Below are positions 24,359-33,240 of a stretch of 44,278 bases of DNA, in pieces. Position numbers and translations under genes: made by a program. The stretch is from positions 1 to 44,278 of the forward strand of contig WRPE01000023.1 in the NCBI GenBank assembly GCA_009773315.1, in the 5' to 3' direction. The notes beneath the pieces were generated by a model. The model was not told where the DNA came from, did no database searches, and saw only the letters and a program-made list of their open reading frames with translations. Numbering within the stretch: the first letter of the stretch is position 1; each line of letters opens with the position of its first letter. This DNA is from Syntrophaceae bacterium (GTDB lineage: Bacteria; Desulfobacterota; Syntrophia; Syntrophales; Smithellaceae).

Positions 24359-24441
24359 GAAGGCTATGGGCTATGGGCCAGAGGTTGTGGACTATTATTT
24401 GTTTTCAACCCATCGCCTATCGCCCAAAGCCTATAGCCTTC
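24359..24441. repeat. Long imperfect inverted repeat (20-bp arms)
   Basis: The arm at 24359-24378 (GAAGGCTATGGGCTATGGGC) pairs with 24422-24441 with two mismatches, around a 43-base loop. It lies between the stop of the PreP-like gene (24445) and the next minus-strand gene. It has no T-run, so it is not a classical Rho-independent terminator. It may protect the 3' end of the mRNA, or be a small non-autonomous repeat. Confidence 0.7.
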
Positions 24442-24444
24442 TTC

Positions 24445-27423
24445 CTATACTTCCGAAAGCTTCTCCAAATTCAGTTTATCCGTCAGAAGCTTGTTGGCTT
24501 CATCCAGTTTTTCCTGTGCCGAATAAACCGCAACGGCTTTGGATCCGGCGGCCTTCTTGAAATAGTTTGCCAGTGTATCCCTTACTTTTTGCGGCGTCGC
24601 GGCAAATATCTGATCCCGGAAGGACTGACGCATCGGATCTGTTGCGCCGGCAAAATGGCGGATCAGGGCAACGTAACCGCGTCCTGACGGGTCAAGGGGT
24701 TTATCGAGCGCGCTAAGCGTGCTGATGATGGCTTTTTCCATATCGTCGGCAGACATATCATTTTCGGAATAAAATTTTTGCGCTTCGTCAAAGACGTTCA
24801 GCGTTTCTTTAATATGCGGATCGCGATAGGACAGAAACGCGAAAATTCCCAGCGTCGCGTCGAATGACGACATGCCGCCGTAAGCGCCGCCCTGAACACG
24901 GATATACTTGTAGAGGTAACTGTTGGAAAGTTCCCGTGACGCCAGCATCAGAAGCGCGGAGGACGGGTCATTGTATGCGGGCGCTTTCATGGCGCAGGCG
25001 ATATAAGATACCTGCGTGGGAACGGCAACACCCGCATAGACGGGCACAAGCGAAGGCTCGCCCGGCCTGTCCGTACGACGACCTGCCGGCAGTTTTTCCA
25101 GAAGCCGGTTGATATGCTCGCCGGCGAGCTTCAAGCCCTCAGCCTCGGCGGTGATATTGATGGTCAGGTTATTTTTGCTAAAGATGATTTTTTTTAATTG
25201 TTCCAGTTTTTCGCACAAGTTCTTTCTGGACTTATCGAAGTCACCCGACTGCTGTTGAACAAATCGCAATTGGGTCCGGCCATGCCATTGTTCATCGCGA
25301 TAAGCCGGCAGTGTAAGCGCCGCTCCCGCCGCTCGCTTGGCAAAGATATGTCCGGACGGGACAATGGAGGATTGAAGATTATTTTTTCGTTCAGCGATTA
25401 AATCCCGCATTCTTGCTTCTTGATCCAAATCTCCTGAACAAATTATATCGCAAACGATATGGATGGCTTCCGGAAATGTGCGATAGAGCGCTTTAAAGGA
25501 AAAGATCATTTTCTGCCAGGTGTCGGTCGCGTCCACGGAAAAACCGGCAGACAGGTCATAACCGAATCCGCCCATGTTGAGCGCAATGCGTTTGGCCATG
25601 TCATCATAAGAGAAGCCTGCCGCGCCCATGCCGCTCATGATTTTTCCCAAGAGCGGCAGGTAAAGCTGAAGATCTTCGGGAACGTGGGCAATATCAAAAG
25701 CCAGATCAACATAGGCAATACCGTTGGTGAACAGGTCTTGCTCCAAAGCGGCAACCGAGGCAAGGGTCTTGTGCTGTGTCGGAATGGTCTCCACCAGCCG
25801 GGGAACGTCTTCCATTCTCAGCTTAGGCAGAGTCGCCTCGGCTTCGGATGAATCCGTCTCAGATTGAAAAGCTTTCAGCCGGGCCGCCTGTTCGTCGATT
25901 TGCTGTAATTTGTCTTTCGTAAAACCGGCTTTCAAAGCAGCCATTTTCTCTTTGAACGTTGCTTCACTCTTTGCGCTGAAGTCGGGATCAGGCTCCATCA
26001 CCGCAAGCAGGCGGTGTTGATTCTCCACCAGCCACGTTTGGGTCATTTTCTGGAATACTTGCGGATCGTCCGTCCAGAGCTTGCGAATCTTTTCAATCGC
26101 GCGAGAGAAATCAAGGCCGATGAAGGGATCGCCGTCATAGAGCCAGGTTTGAAAAACGCTGCCCATCAGCGTAATGCCATAGGGGTAAGAGCCGCGGGAA
26201 ATTTCCTTGCCGTGAAATTCGACCTGATGGAGAATGCCTTCGATTAATTCCTTGTCAAACCCTTCGGCGACAATCTTCTGCAGCGTATCGAGCATGAGCT
26301 TTTCAATTTTCTGAACATCGGCGCTCTCCACATTACGCAAGCCGGCGCAAAACATCAGTTGTTTGATATCGGATTCGATACCGCTGACCGGCGACATATC
26401 TTCGCCCAAGCCTGAATCGATCAGCGCCTGGCGCAGCGGGCTGGCCGCGCTACCCACCAGCAGACCGGAAATAATTTCCAGCATCAGCGCCGTTTCAAAA
26501 TCCTTATTTTCAGCCAGCATCCAGGCGATGTTGACCATCGCTTTGCGCGCAAGCGGTTCGTCTTTTTCCACAGGATAGGTACCGGAAGTTAGTCTTGGTT
26601 TGGAAAAAAGCGGCTGGCTTTTTATGGATGAGTCAACGTCGACCCGGTCAAATCCGTCCAGCATTTCGGCGAGGAATTCCAGATGATCAGAGGTCGGAAT
26701 ATCGCCATAGATAAAAAAGCGCGCGTTGGTCGGCGAATAATATTTCCGGTGAAAATCCAGAAATTGCTCATAGGTGAGCGTGGGAATGACCTCCGGGTCG
26801 CCCCCGGAATCCAGCGCATAAACGGTATCGGGATAAAGCTTTTCCTGAATATCTTTGTACATCAGAGAGTCAGGCGACGAGTAAGCGCCCTTCATTTCAT
26901 TATAAACAATACCGGAGATGATCAGGTCGCTTTCGATATCGCCGGGCGTCGAAAATTCCAGATGATGGCCTTCCTGCAAAAAGGTTTCTTTGAGCATCCG
27001 GGGGTGTAAAACAAGATCTGTGTAAACACGAGCGAGATTGAAAAAATCCGCTTTGATCTGACTGGCCACCGGATAAAGGGTTTTATCCGGGTAGGTAAAG
27101 GCATTGATGAACGTCTGCATCGTGGAGCGCATCAACTCTTTGAAGGTGTCCTTGAGTGGATATTTTTCCGAGCCTGCAAGCACGGAATGTTCCAGAATGT
27201 GGGGCAAACCCGTGGAATCGGCAGGCGGCGTGCGAAAGCCTATCGCGTATAAATTTTCCCGGTCAAAAGCATGCAGGTGCACAACTTTTGCGCCGGTTTT
27301 CTGATGCTCGATTTCGTAGGCGGTCAGGCGCACGGCCGGAATGGTTTCTACTCGCAATACTTTAAAACCGTTGAATATATCACCAGTTTGCATGGTCGGT
27401 TGCGGAACATTTACCTGCGGCAT
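24445..27423 (-). CDS. M16C zinc metalloprotease, presequence-protease (PreP)-like
   Basis: This large insulinase-family peptidase of 992 residues degrades short unfolded peptides inside a closed two-half chamber. The inverted zinc motif HxxEH is HILEH at residues 75-79, and the distal zinc Glu is E176 in VYNEMKGA, the usual distance away. The length and the four-domain layout match PreP/Cym1 rather than the ~430-residue processing peptidases. The C-terminal half contains the family's Arg/Tyr region (GGAYGGMSSFD). No signal peptide is visible, so it is probably cytoplasmic. A good AAGGAG precedes the ATG. It lies 92 bases downstream of pyrE. Confidence 0.93.
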   Translation of the reverse strand: MPQVNVPQPTMQTGDIFNGFKVLRVETIPAVRLTAYEIEHQKTGAKVVHLHAFDRENLYAIGFRTPPADSTGLPHILEHSVLAGSEKYPLKDTFKELMRSTMQTFINAFTYPDKTLYPVASQIKADFFNLARVYTDLVLHPRMLKETFLQEGHHLEFSTPGDIESDLIISGIVYNEMKGAYSSPDSLMYKDIQEKLYPDTVYALDSGGDPEVIPTLTYEQFLDFHRKYYSPTNARFFIYGDIPTSDHLEFLAEMLDGFDRVDVDSSIKSQPLFSKPRLTSGTYPVEKDEPLARKAMVNIAWMLAENKDFETALMLEIISGLLVGSAASPLRQALIDSGLGEDMSPVSGIESDIKQLMFCAGLRNVESADVQKIEKLMLDTLQKIVAEGFDKELIEGILHQVEFHGKEISRGSYPYGITLMGSVFQTWLYDGDPFIGLDFSRAIEKIRKLWTDDPQVFQKMTQTWLVENQHRLLAVMEPDPDFSAKSEATFKEKMAALKAGFTKDKLQQIDEQAARLKAFQSETDSSEAEATLPKLRMEDVPRLVETIPTQHKTLASVAALEQDLFTNGIAYVDLAFDIAHVPEDLQLYLPLLGKIMSGMGAAGFSYDDMAKRIALNMGGFGYDLSAGFSVDATDTWQKMIFSFKALYRTFPEAIHIVCDIICSGDLDQEARMRDLIAERKNNLQSSIVPSGHIFAKRAAGAALTLPAYRDEQWHGRTQLRFVQQQSGDFDKSRKNLCEKLEQLKKIIFSKNNLTINITAEAEGLKLAGEHINRLLEKLPAGRRTDRPGEPSLVPVYAGVAVPTQVSYIACAMKAPAYNDPSSALLMLASRELSNSYLYKYIRVQGGAYGGMSSFDATLGIFAFLSYRDPHIKETLNVFDEAQKFYSENDMSADDMEKAIISTLSALDKPLDPSGRGYVALIRHFAGATDPMRQSFRDQIFAATPQKVRDTLANYFKKAAGSKAVAVYSAQEKLDEANKLLTDKLNLEKLSEV

Positions 27424-27515
27424 TCCAGAATTCTCCTTGTATTTAATCCCGCTGTTACGAGACGAGCGTTAATTCTCCGCGAGATTGCTCACGGGTGATT
27501 GATTATAAAATATTT

Positions 27516-28106
27516 CTAGCTAGGTTGGCCTGCCGTTTTTTTCGCGCGCAACGCCATAATTTCAGTTCGGGTCAAAACAGACTGGATATGTTCAACATGC
27601 TGAAGAATATTTTCTCTGCCGCCTTCTTCGCGATCAATCAGCGTAATCACGCGGTCAATAACCAACCCGGCCTTGCGGGCATGTTCAATGGCGGTAATCG
27701 TGGAGGCGCCGGTGGTGATCACATCGTCAATAATCACCACTTTTTCTCCGGTCGTGACGTTGCCCTCGATGGCGCTTTTTGTGCCGTGATCCTTCACGTC
27801 TTTGCGCACGACAAATGCTTTGACCGGCCGGCCCAGCTGATAGGAAATGACGGCAAGCGCGTTAGCGATCGGATCGGCGCCCAGCGTGAGCCCGCCCGCC
27901 GCGGTAACCGGCGCATCCTTGATCATATCAAAAATAATCTCGCCGATCAGGTTCATCCCCTCCGGATCGAGCGTGGTCGGTTTGCAATTAAAATAAAAAT
28001 TGCTCTGCCGGCCCGAGGCCAGCGTGAAAGGCGGGTTGTCGCTGTATTTGAAGGAACGCTCCAGAATGATTTCACCGAGACGTTCCTTTTTCTTAGAGAT
28101 GGTCAT
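27516..28106 (-). CDS. pyrE: Orotate phosphoribosyltransferase
   Basis: This cytoplasmic enzyme of pyrimidine synthesis joins orotate and PRPP to give OMP. The 196-residue protein has the PRPP-binding motif VVIIDDVITTGAST (123-136) and the catalytic-loop region VRKDVKDHGTK (100-110). SGRQSNFYFNCK near 31 is the usual N-terminal substrate region. GGAGG upstream supports the ATG at 28106. It lies 27 bases after the TonB-like gene and is probably in one operon with metH and tonB-like genes. Confidence 0.95.
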   Translation of the reverse strand: MTISKKKERLGEIILERSFKYSDNPPFTLASGRQSNFYFNCKPTTLDPEGMNLIGEIIFDMIKDAPVTAAGGLTLGADPIANALAVISYQLGRPVKAFVVRKDVKDHGTKSAIEGNVTTGEKVVIIDDVITTGASTITAIEHARKAGLVIDRVITLIDREEGGRENILQHVEHIQSVLTRTEIMALRAKKTAGQPS

Positions 28107-28133
28107 ATTGATATTTCCTCCGGTAGGGATTTT

Positions 28134-28856
28134 TCATGATTGAGAATTATTGTCGCTTAGCAGAAATTTGATAGGCAATTCCGCCCACGTTTTATAAGGG
28201 ATGCCCGACTTTTTAGCCGGTTCGAATTTCCAGGCCATGACCGCTTTAATCGCGGTTTGATCCAGAATGGCATAGCCGGATGATTTACTGACGACAGCCT
28301 TGCCGACGCGTCCATCCGCCAGAATTTCAGCCACGACCAGCACAACACCCTCATAGCCTTGCTGCCGAGCCATTTCCGGATAACCGGGCGGCGGATTTTC
28401 CCTGTACAGGGGATAGGCGTTGGAAAAAACAGGCGACTCGCCTGATGCCGCCGTCTGCCGACCTGCATCGGAAACAGGTTGATGACCGCCTGCCGCGGCA
28501 TAGGCGACGGGTTTAGACCCGGAAAAAGCCATCGTTTTGTCGTATGAACCCTCTTCGGACCTTTGAGCGGTTGTTGTTTCCGATGCCACGTGGAAATTTT
28601 GTATTGCCGACAATTCCGGCGTTCGGCCGGTCTGGGTTGCTGTTGGTTGTGTTTTTTGCCGGGTGTCTTTTTCAACAGATAAAAAAGAAGTTTTATCCTT
28701 TGTGGAGAGCGATACCCACACAAAATCAAGTTTCCCCGGGTCTCGTGGCATCATCGCCGTACCGGACACGCTGAAAATCAAAATGGCCGCCGCCACGCCG
28801 TGCAGCATAAGCGATGCGCAAATGCCCAATAACTTGTTTTGTCTTTCAGTCGTCAT
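28134..28856 (-). CDS. TonB-family C-terminal domain protein
   Basis: This is a 240-residue inner-membrane-anchored periplasmic protein. One N-terminal helix (residues ~11-32) is followed by a low-complexity Ser/Thr/Gln linker. The C-terminal TonB domain (about 155-235) contains PPPGYPEMARQQGYEGVVLV, DGRVGKAVV, SSGYAILDQTAIKAV and WKFEPAKK. TonB transmits proton-motive force to outer-membrane receptors. No exbB, exbD or receptor gene is in view, and it sits between metH and pyrE, so its role could be different (some TonB-domain proteins act in envelope assembly). It starts 10 bases after the metH stop. Confidence 0.85.
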   Translation of the reverse strand: MTTERQNKLLGICASLMLHGVAAAILIFSVSGTAMMPRDPGKLDFVWVSLSTKDKTSFLSVEKDTRQKTQPTATQTGRTPELSAIQNFHVASETTTAQRSEEGSYDKTMAFSGSKPVAYAAAGGHQPVSDAGRQTAASGESPVFSNAYPLYRENPPPGYPEMARQQGYEGVVLVVAEILADGRVGKAVVSKSSGYAILDQTAIKAVMAWKFEPAKKSGIPYKTWAELPIKFLLSDNNSQS

Positions 28857-28866
28857 AGGAAAATAT

Positions 28867-31269
28867 CTACTTTTTTATTAATTGATCAATTACTCTGACG
28901 GCTGCCACACCGTCTTTTGCAAAGGACGCGCCGATCGATGCGGCATAAGCTTCTGTGACTACCGCGCCGCCGACGAGAAAATCCGTTTTGATTCCTTGAG
29001 CCCTCACCAGCCTGATGACCTCTTTCATGTTGACCATTGTCGTGGTCATCAGCGCGGAAAGGCCGATCACATCCGGCTTCTCTTTTTTGGCCGCCTCAAT
29101 AATAACCTCATCCCGAACATCCTTTCCCAAGTCAATAACACTATATCCGTAATTTCTCAAAAGCAGCGCGACAATATTCTTGCCGATGTCATGAATATCG
29201 CCCCGGACCGTAGCCAGCATGACCTTGCCCTTTTCAGCGGCAGTCGTTTTTTTCAAATACGGGTCCAGGTAGGTCAGCGCTTTTTTCATCGCTTCCGCCG
29301 CGGCCATCAATTGCGGCAGAAAATAAATCTTCTTTTCGTACAAATCCCCCACGCGCACAATGGCCGGAATCAGAATTTCATCAACCAACACGCTTGCCGT
29401 CCGGCCGCCTTTGAGAACCGCTTCGATTAAAGTCGCAATATGATCCCTGTCTCCGTCCAGAATGGCCGCGGTAACTTTTTGGTCGGGCGAAACGTCAATC
29501 CCGGCGCTATTGGGCAAGACGGCCGCGGAGGGCTCGGCAAAATGATTAATGAAATGCAGGGCTGCCTTATCTTTGGCCATGAGCGTATCGGAGGCTTTCT
29601 TCACATTCATCAGTTCCACACTTGCCGGATTGGCAATGGCCATCGTCAGGCCGCAATATTGCGCCATGGCCAGAAAGGCAGCGTTGAGCCAGGGACGCCC
29701 CGGCATACCGAAAGAAACATTGGACAAGCCCAAAATCGTTTTACACTTGAAAGTTTTTTTGCACCAGCCGAGCGTGGCCAGCGTTTCCCTGGCGGCTGTC
29801 GCGTCGGAAGCAACCGCCATCGTCAGACCGTCAACGATAAAATCATCTTTGGTCAAACCAAACTTTTGCGCTTTCTGGAAAATACTCTGAATAACCATCT
29901 GGCGTTTTTTGGCCGTGTGCGGAATATCGCCATCCGTTAACGGCAGCAGGATAAACATCGCGCCGTATTTTGCGGCAAGCGGTAAAAGTCTGGCCAGCTT
30001 TTCTTTTTCGCCGGAAATGGAATTGATCAGCATCCGGCCCGGATAGATCCTTAGCGCGGCTTCAATAGTTTCGACCCTGGATGAATCAATCACCAGCGGC
30101 AAGCGGGCTGAAGTGGATAAAAGTCCGATCACTTTTTTGATCGTTTGAACTTCATCGATGCCCGGCTGGCCAATGTTGATATCCAGAAGAGAAGCGCCTT
30201 GCGCTTCCTGCTCCTGCGCCATCTGGCGGATGATGGACATTTTTCCTTCCATCAGTTCCTGTTGCAGGGCTTTTTTTCCTGTAGGATTAATCCTTTCGCC
30301 GACCACAAACAGCGGCTGATTCTCATCCAGATGCAAAAAACTCCGCGCGGAACTGAGCGCCGCAACTGACGCGCGGCGGGGTTTGACCGGTTTTCTACCC
30401 GTCACCGCTTTGGCCAATGCTTGAATATGATCCGGCGTCGTTCCACAGCAACCGCCCAGCAGATTGGCGCCTGCGGCCACAAGCTTCTTGGCATAAACGG
30501 CAAATGTTTTGGCATCCATGTCGAAAACGGTCTTCAAACCTTCAAGTCTGGGCACGCCGGCATTGGGTTTGGCCAGAAGCGGCACGGTCGCGTAAGGCTT
30601 CATTGCGGCGACAAATTCCACCATTTGTTCGGGACCGGCAGAACAATTGCAGCCCACGGCATCCGCGCCCAAACTCTGCAAGGTGATGAGCGCACTTTTC
30701 GGGGGTGTTCCGCCCAGTGTATGTCCGTCTTTTTCATACGTCATGGACACCATGGTGAAGATATCCGAAAGTTCTTTCACCGCCAGTAAGGCCGCGCGCG
30801 CTTCCTGAATATCGATCATGGTTTCAATCACAATCAAATCGCAGCCGCCGTCGATCAGGCCGCGCGCCTGTTCCTTAAAAGCGTCCACTGCTTCTTCAAA
30901 GGAAAGCGAGCCAAAGGGCTCGATAAACAGGCCGGTAGGACCGATATCTCCGGCGATCAGCGCTTTTTTCCCGCACGCCTGTTTGGCCAGGCGCGCCAGT
31001 TCCAGATTAACCGAATAAACATCTTTTTTTACATTGTATTGTTTGAGTTTGAAACGGTTTGCGCCGAAGGTGCAGGTATAGACGACCTGGGCGCCGGCCT
31101 TTTGATAGGACGCATGGACGCCTTGAATGACAGTTGGATTTTCCAGGCACCAGATTTCCGGGCAGACACCCGCCGGCATCCCTTTTTCCTGCAGCTCGGT
31201 GCCGGTGGCTCCATCCAGAATAATGACCTGTTTATCCAGAAGATTTTTTATCTTTAAGTTTTTAGTCAC
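28867..31269 (-). CDS. metH: Cobalamin-dependent methionine synthase lacking the reactivation domain
   Basis: It transfers a methyl group from methyltetrahydrofolate to homocysteine through cobalamin. Domains in order: homocysteine-binding barrel (zinc Cys in GCNCSAGPEQ near 203 and GGCCGTTPDH near 269), pterin-binding barrel (VGERINPTGKK near 321), B12 cap region (~600-680) and cobalamin-binding domain with RGDIHDIGKN near 688, whose His is the lower axial ligand. At about 800 residues it ends after the B12 domain; E. coli MetH (1227) has an extra AdoMet reactivation domain. This short form is common in anaerobes, where reactivation may be done by a separate protein. The start is set at GTG 31269 because GGGAG lies 7 bases upstream; a longer frame begins at a TTG 33 bases earlier. 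A promoter-like sequence lies at 31356-31383. Confidence 0.9.
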   Translation of the reverse strand: MTKNLKIKNLLDKQVIILDGATGTELQEKGMPAGVCPEIWCLENPTVIQGVHASYQKAGAQVVYTCTFGANRFKLKQYNVKKDVYSVNLELARLAKQACGKKALIAGDIGPTGLFIEPFGSLSFEEAVDAFKEQARGLIDGGCDLIVIETMIDIQEARAALLAVKELSDIFTMVSMTYEKDGHTLGGTPPKSALITLQSLGADAVGCNCSAGPEQMVEFVAAMKPYATVPLLAKPNAGVPRLEGLKTVFDMDAKTFAVYAKKLVAAGANLLGGCCGTTPDHIQALAKAVTGRKPVKPRRASVAALSSARSFLHLDENQPLFVVGERINPTGKKALQQELMEGKMSIIRQMAQEQEAQGASLLDINIGQPGIDEVQTIKKVIGLLSTSARLPLVIDSSRVETIEAALRIYPGRMLINSISGEKEKLARLLPLAAKYGAMFILLPLTDGDIPHTAKKRQMVIQSIFQKAQKFGLTKDDFIVDGLTMAVASDATAARETLATLGWCKKTFKCKTILGLSNVSFGMPGRPWLNAAFLAMAQYCGLTMAIANPASVELMNVKKASDTLMAKDKAALHFINHFAEPSAAVLPNSAGIDVSPDQKVTAAILDGDRDHIATLIEAVLKGGRTASVLVDEILIPAIVRVGDLYEKKIYFLPQLMAAAEAMKKALTYLDPYLKKTTAAEKGKVMLATVRGDIHDIGKNIVALLLRNYGYSVIDLGKDVRDEVIIEAAKKEKPDVIGLSALMTTTMVNMKEVIRLVRAQGIKTDFLVGGAVVTEAYAASIGASFAKDGVAAVRVIDQLIKK

Positions 31270-31355
31270 AAAATGCTCCCTGCATGTTACCGGTTTTTCC
31301 AAAGTAGGTTCTTATACCATCTTTGGAATCAGAAGTGGAATATTTTTTTAACCAG

Positions 31356-31383
31356 GATGATAATGAATTTCTCTTGAACATCA
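31356..31383 (-). promoter_or_regulatory. Candidate promoter for metH and the genes after it
   Basis: On the minus strand TTGATG (31383-31378) and TATCAT (31361-31356) are separated by 16 bases, a fair sigma-70 match. It lies about 90 bases before the likely metH start. I searched the leader by eye for a cobalamin riboswitch and saw none of its conserved blocks. Confidence 0.4.
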
Positions 31384-31458
31384 AGGGATTATCTTTAAAT
31401 AAGGCCACAGGGAACAATGGTTGAAAGCAAAGCTCAATCTAAAAACTGCCTGGCTTCC

Positions 31459-32565
31459 TCAGGTGGCCTGGGGTGTTTTAAGGGAGGATGATCGTTTGAC
31501 GCGGGGCCTTTTGAATGCAACTTTTTTTCTTTCCGGATCATGTAATTCAGTCATTTTACCAAAAACGGGGTGTCGGCGGGCGGCCAGGCGAACGAACAGG
31601 CTTCCCATCTCCCCGTAACTGATGCCGACAATTTCCGCCGCGCAGGCCATGCTGGCTTCCTGACTTATGTCCGCGTTGGGATTGACGTCCAGAACATAGA
31701 AAATGTTATCCCGCAGACGGATGTCCAAACGGGCATAATCCCTGCATCCCAAAATCCGGTAAGCGTCACAGCACACCTTTTCCAGCGCCTGCTTCTCTTC
31801 ACCGGTCAGCGGCGCGGGCAGCAGCGTTTCGATTTGTTCATATTGGTCGGAACCGGGGATAAATTTGGAATCATAGGTGCAAAGCCGATCTTTGATGTCG
31901 CTGAAAAAAGAGAAATCCATTTCCGCAACAGGTAGTACGGTGAGCTTTTCGTTGCCCCAGACGGACACATGAAATTCGCGCCCGTCAATGAAGTCTTCGA
32001 CCATGGCCGGTTGATTGTAGGTATCCAGAATAAAGGGGATTCTATTTTTCAGTTCCATTGGATTGAGCACAACAGAGTCACGGGTGATACCTGCGGAACA
32101 ATGTTCATTCATCGGTTTGACAATAGCCGGGAAACTGTTCCATTCGCACGGCTCGGCCTGATGAAATATCCGCCAGGCGGGTGTTGGGATGCCGGTCTGA
32201 TCCAGGAGAACTTTGACCCGATACTTATCCTGAGCCAGGGCCAGAGCCTCTGAATCGGCGCCGGTAAAGGTAAAGCCCAGCATCTCGAGCCGTTTGGCCA
32301 CCAGCCACTCGCTGTGCGTAAGCCCCGGCAGGCTTTCGCACCAGTTAAAAATAACATATTCTGAAGGATCAAAAGAATGAAGATGGTTGGCGATGTTATC
32401 ATCGGCAATGGGGACGAAGACGATGGGATAACCCACCTCGATCAAGGCGTGGCCAAGTTGCGTCGAGAGGTTGATGACCTCCTCGTTTTCAGCCTGTGTC
32501 CAGTGAGGATCAACATTATACAATAAGACGACCGGAATTTTTTCAGGCGCTATATCTACCGGCAC
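31459..32565 (-). CDS. D-alanine-D-alanine ligase-like ATP-grasp protein
   Basis: This 368-residue ATP-grasp enzyme joins a carboxylate to an amine using ATP. The C-terminal part has the Ddl-type motifs FIDGREFHVSVWG near 195, DYARLDIRL near 278 and VLDVNPNADIS near 293 (Mg2+-binding Asn and the phosphate loop). The N-terminal third does not show the canonical Ddl EGxxxE element, and the 368-residue size is slightly above usual. It may ligate something other than D-Ala. The start is GTG with GGAGG upstream. A small damaged gene ends 24 bases before it. Reads as the first gene of the accessory region. Confidence 0.8.
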   Translation of the reverse strand: MPVDIAPEKIPVVLLYNVDPHWTQAENEEVINLSTQLGHALIEVGYPIVFVPIADDNIANHLHSFDPSEYVIFNWCESLPGLTHSEWLVAKRLEMLGFTFTGADSEALALAQDKYRVKVLLDQTGIPTPAWRIFHQAEPCEWNSFPAIVKPMNEHCSAGITRDSVVLNPMELKNRIPFILDTYNQPAMVEDFIDGREFHVSVWGNEKLTVLPVAEMDFSFFSDIKDRLCTYDSKFIPGSDQYEQIETLLPAPLTGEEKQALEKVCCDAYRILGCRDYARLDIRLRDNIFYVLDVNPNADISQEASMACAAEIVGISYGEMGSLFVRLAARRHPVFGKMTELHDPERKKVAFKRPRVKRSSSLKTPQAT

Positions 32566-32589
32566 TATGAACCTCCGTGTTTTAAATAG

Positions 32590-32773
32590 TCAGTCTTCCC
32601 GCTCCTGCTCGTGGGAAACGATTTCAATCACCCGTCCTTCCCGATTTTGCCGAATTTTATTAATATCCGCCCTGATCGGAACCTTTTTTTAATATACATA
32701 TTTTTTCAATAATTCCAAGCATTGATTCACAATCTTCCGTCATAATGTGCAGCCGCATATCAACGTTGCTCAT
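32590..32773 (-). pseudogene. Small gene with a probable frameshift in a poly-A tract
   Basis: From an ATG at 32773 with AGAGGGAAG upstream, a 37-codon frame (MSNVDMRLHIMTEDCESM...) runs to a stop at 32660. The other frame entered after a run of seven A continues as VPIRADINKIRQNREGRVIEIV to a stop at 32590. Read together across the A-run these give one plausible protein of about 60 residues whose two halves look alike in composition. It ends 24 bases before the Ddl-like gene. Either a sequencing or true frameshift, or slippage-based recoding, would explain it. No family recognised. Confidence 0.35.
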
Positions 32774-32798
32774 CTTCCCTCTTCGTTAGCATCTCACT

Positions 32799-32996
32799 TC
32801 AAGATGCTTTTTCAAGATGCTCTGCCACCCAAACTTTAATAATAGATTCTCTGGGTACACCTGATCTCCTTGCTTCTTCATCCGGTAATTGAATCATCCA
32901 AACGGGAAAATCTACATTGACAACGAAAAAATCATCCGGAGGCGGGCGTAGCCTGCCGATCCGCTGTATTGAGTTGTTCGCTTTAGCGGTAAACAT
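32799..32996 (-). CDS. Orphan CopG-like antitoxin remnant
   Basis: The second half of this 65-residue frame, NVDFPVWMIQ then SGVPRESIIKVWVAEHLEK, matches the CopG-type antitoxin pattern (ribbon then helix-helix, RxxGVxRxSIIKVWxAERLE). The first ~25 residues do not fit, and the frame starts inside the relE-like gene, overlapping it by 14 bases. No cognate toxin follows. I read it as a decayed or truncated antitoxin whose natural start was lost. Confidence 0.5.
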   Translation of the reverse strand: MFTAKANNSIQRIGRLRPPPDDFFVVNVDFPVWMIQLPDEEARRSGVPRESIIKVWVAEHLEKAS

Positions 32997-33240
32997 CTTT
33001 TCGACGTCCTATCTTTACTACCCAAACTGTGAATTCTCTATCTTGAATAGAATAGATTATCCTGTAATGACCTTGACGGATGCGATATCGCTCTTGTCCT
33101 GTGAGTTTTTCGTGGCCCGGCGGCCTCGGGTCTTTTGCAAGCGTCTCAATTCGAGAGAGGATTTTCTGAAGATCTTTCTTTGGTATTGTACGAAAATCCT
33201 TTTCAACAGATTCTTTAAAATAGATTTTATATTCGGCCAT
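32983..33240 (-). CDS. relE: RelE/ParE-superfamily toxin
   Basis: This 85-residue protein has the RelE core: an N-terminal YKIYFKESVEKDFRTIP, a helix pair, then YRIRQGHYRIIYSIQD and VWVVKIGRRKDVY. RelE toxins cleave mRNA on the ribosome. Basic residues at the C-terminal GRRKDVY are the usual catalytic and RNA-binding ones. The start overlaps the RHH antitoxin gene by 14 bases, the standard antitoxin-first layout. Confidence 0.9.
   Translation of the reverse strand: MAEYKIYFKESVEKDFRTIPKKDLQKILSRIETLAKDPRPPGHEKLTGQERYRIRQGHYRIIYSIQDREFTVWVVKIGRRKDVYR

Noticed and set aside
27495-28139. 214-codon plus-strand frame opposite pyrE
   Set aside because: Antisense to a complete pyrE with all motifs; no family resemblance.
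31303-31458. Possible cobalamin riboswitch upstream of metH
   Set aside because: About 150 bases only, and no conserved B12-box-like block was seen.
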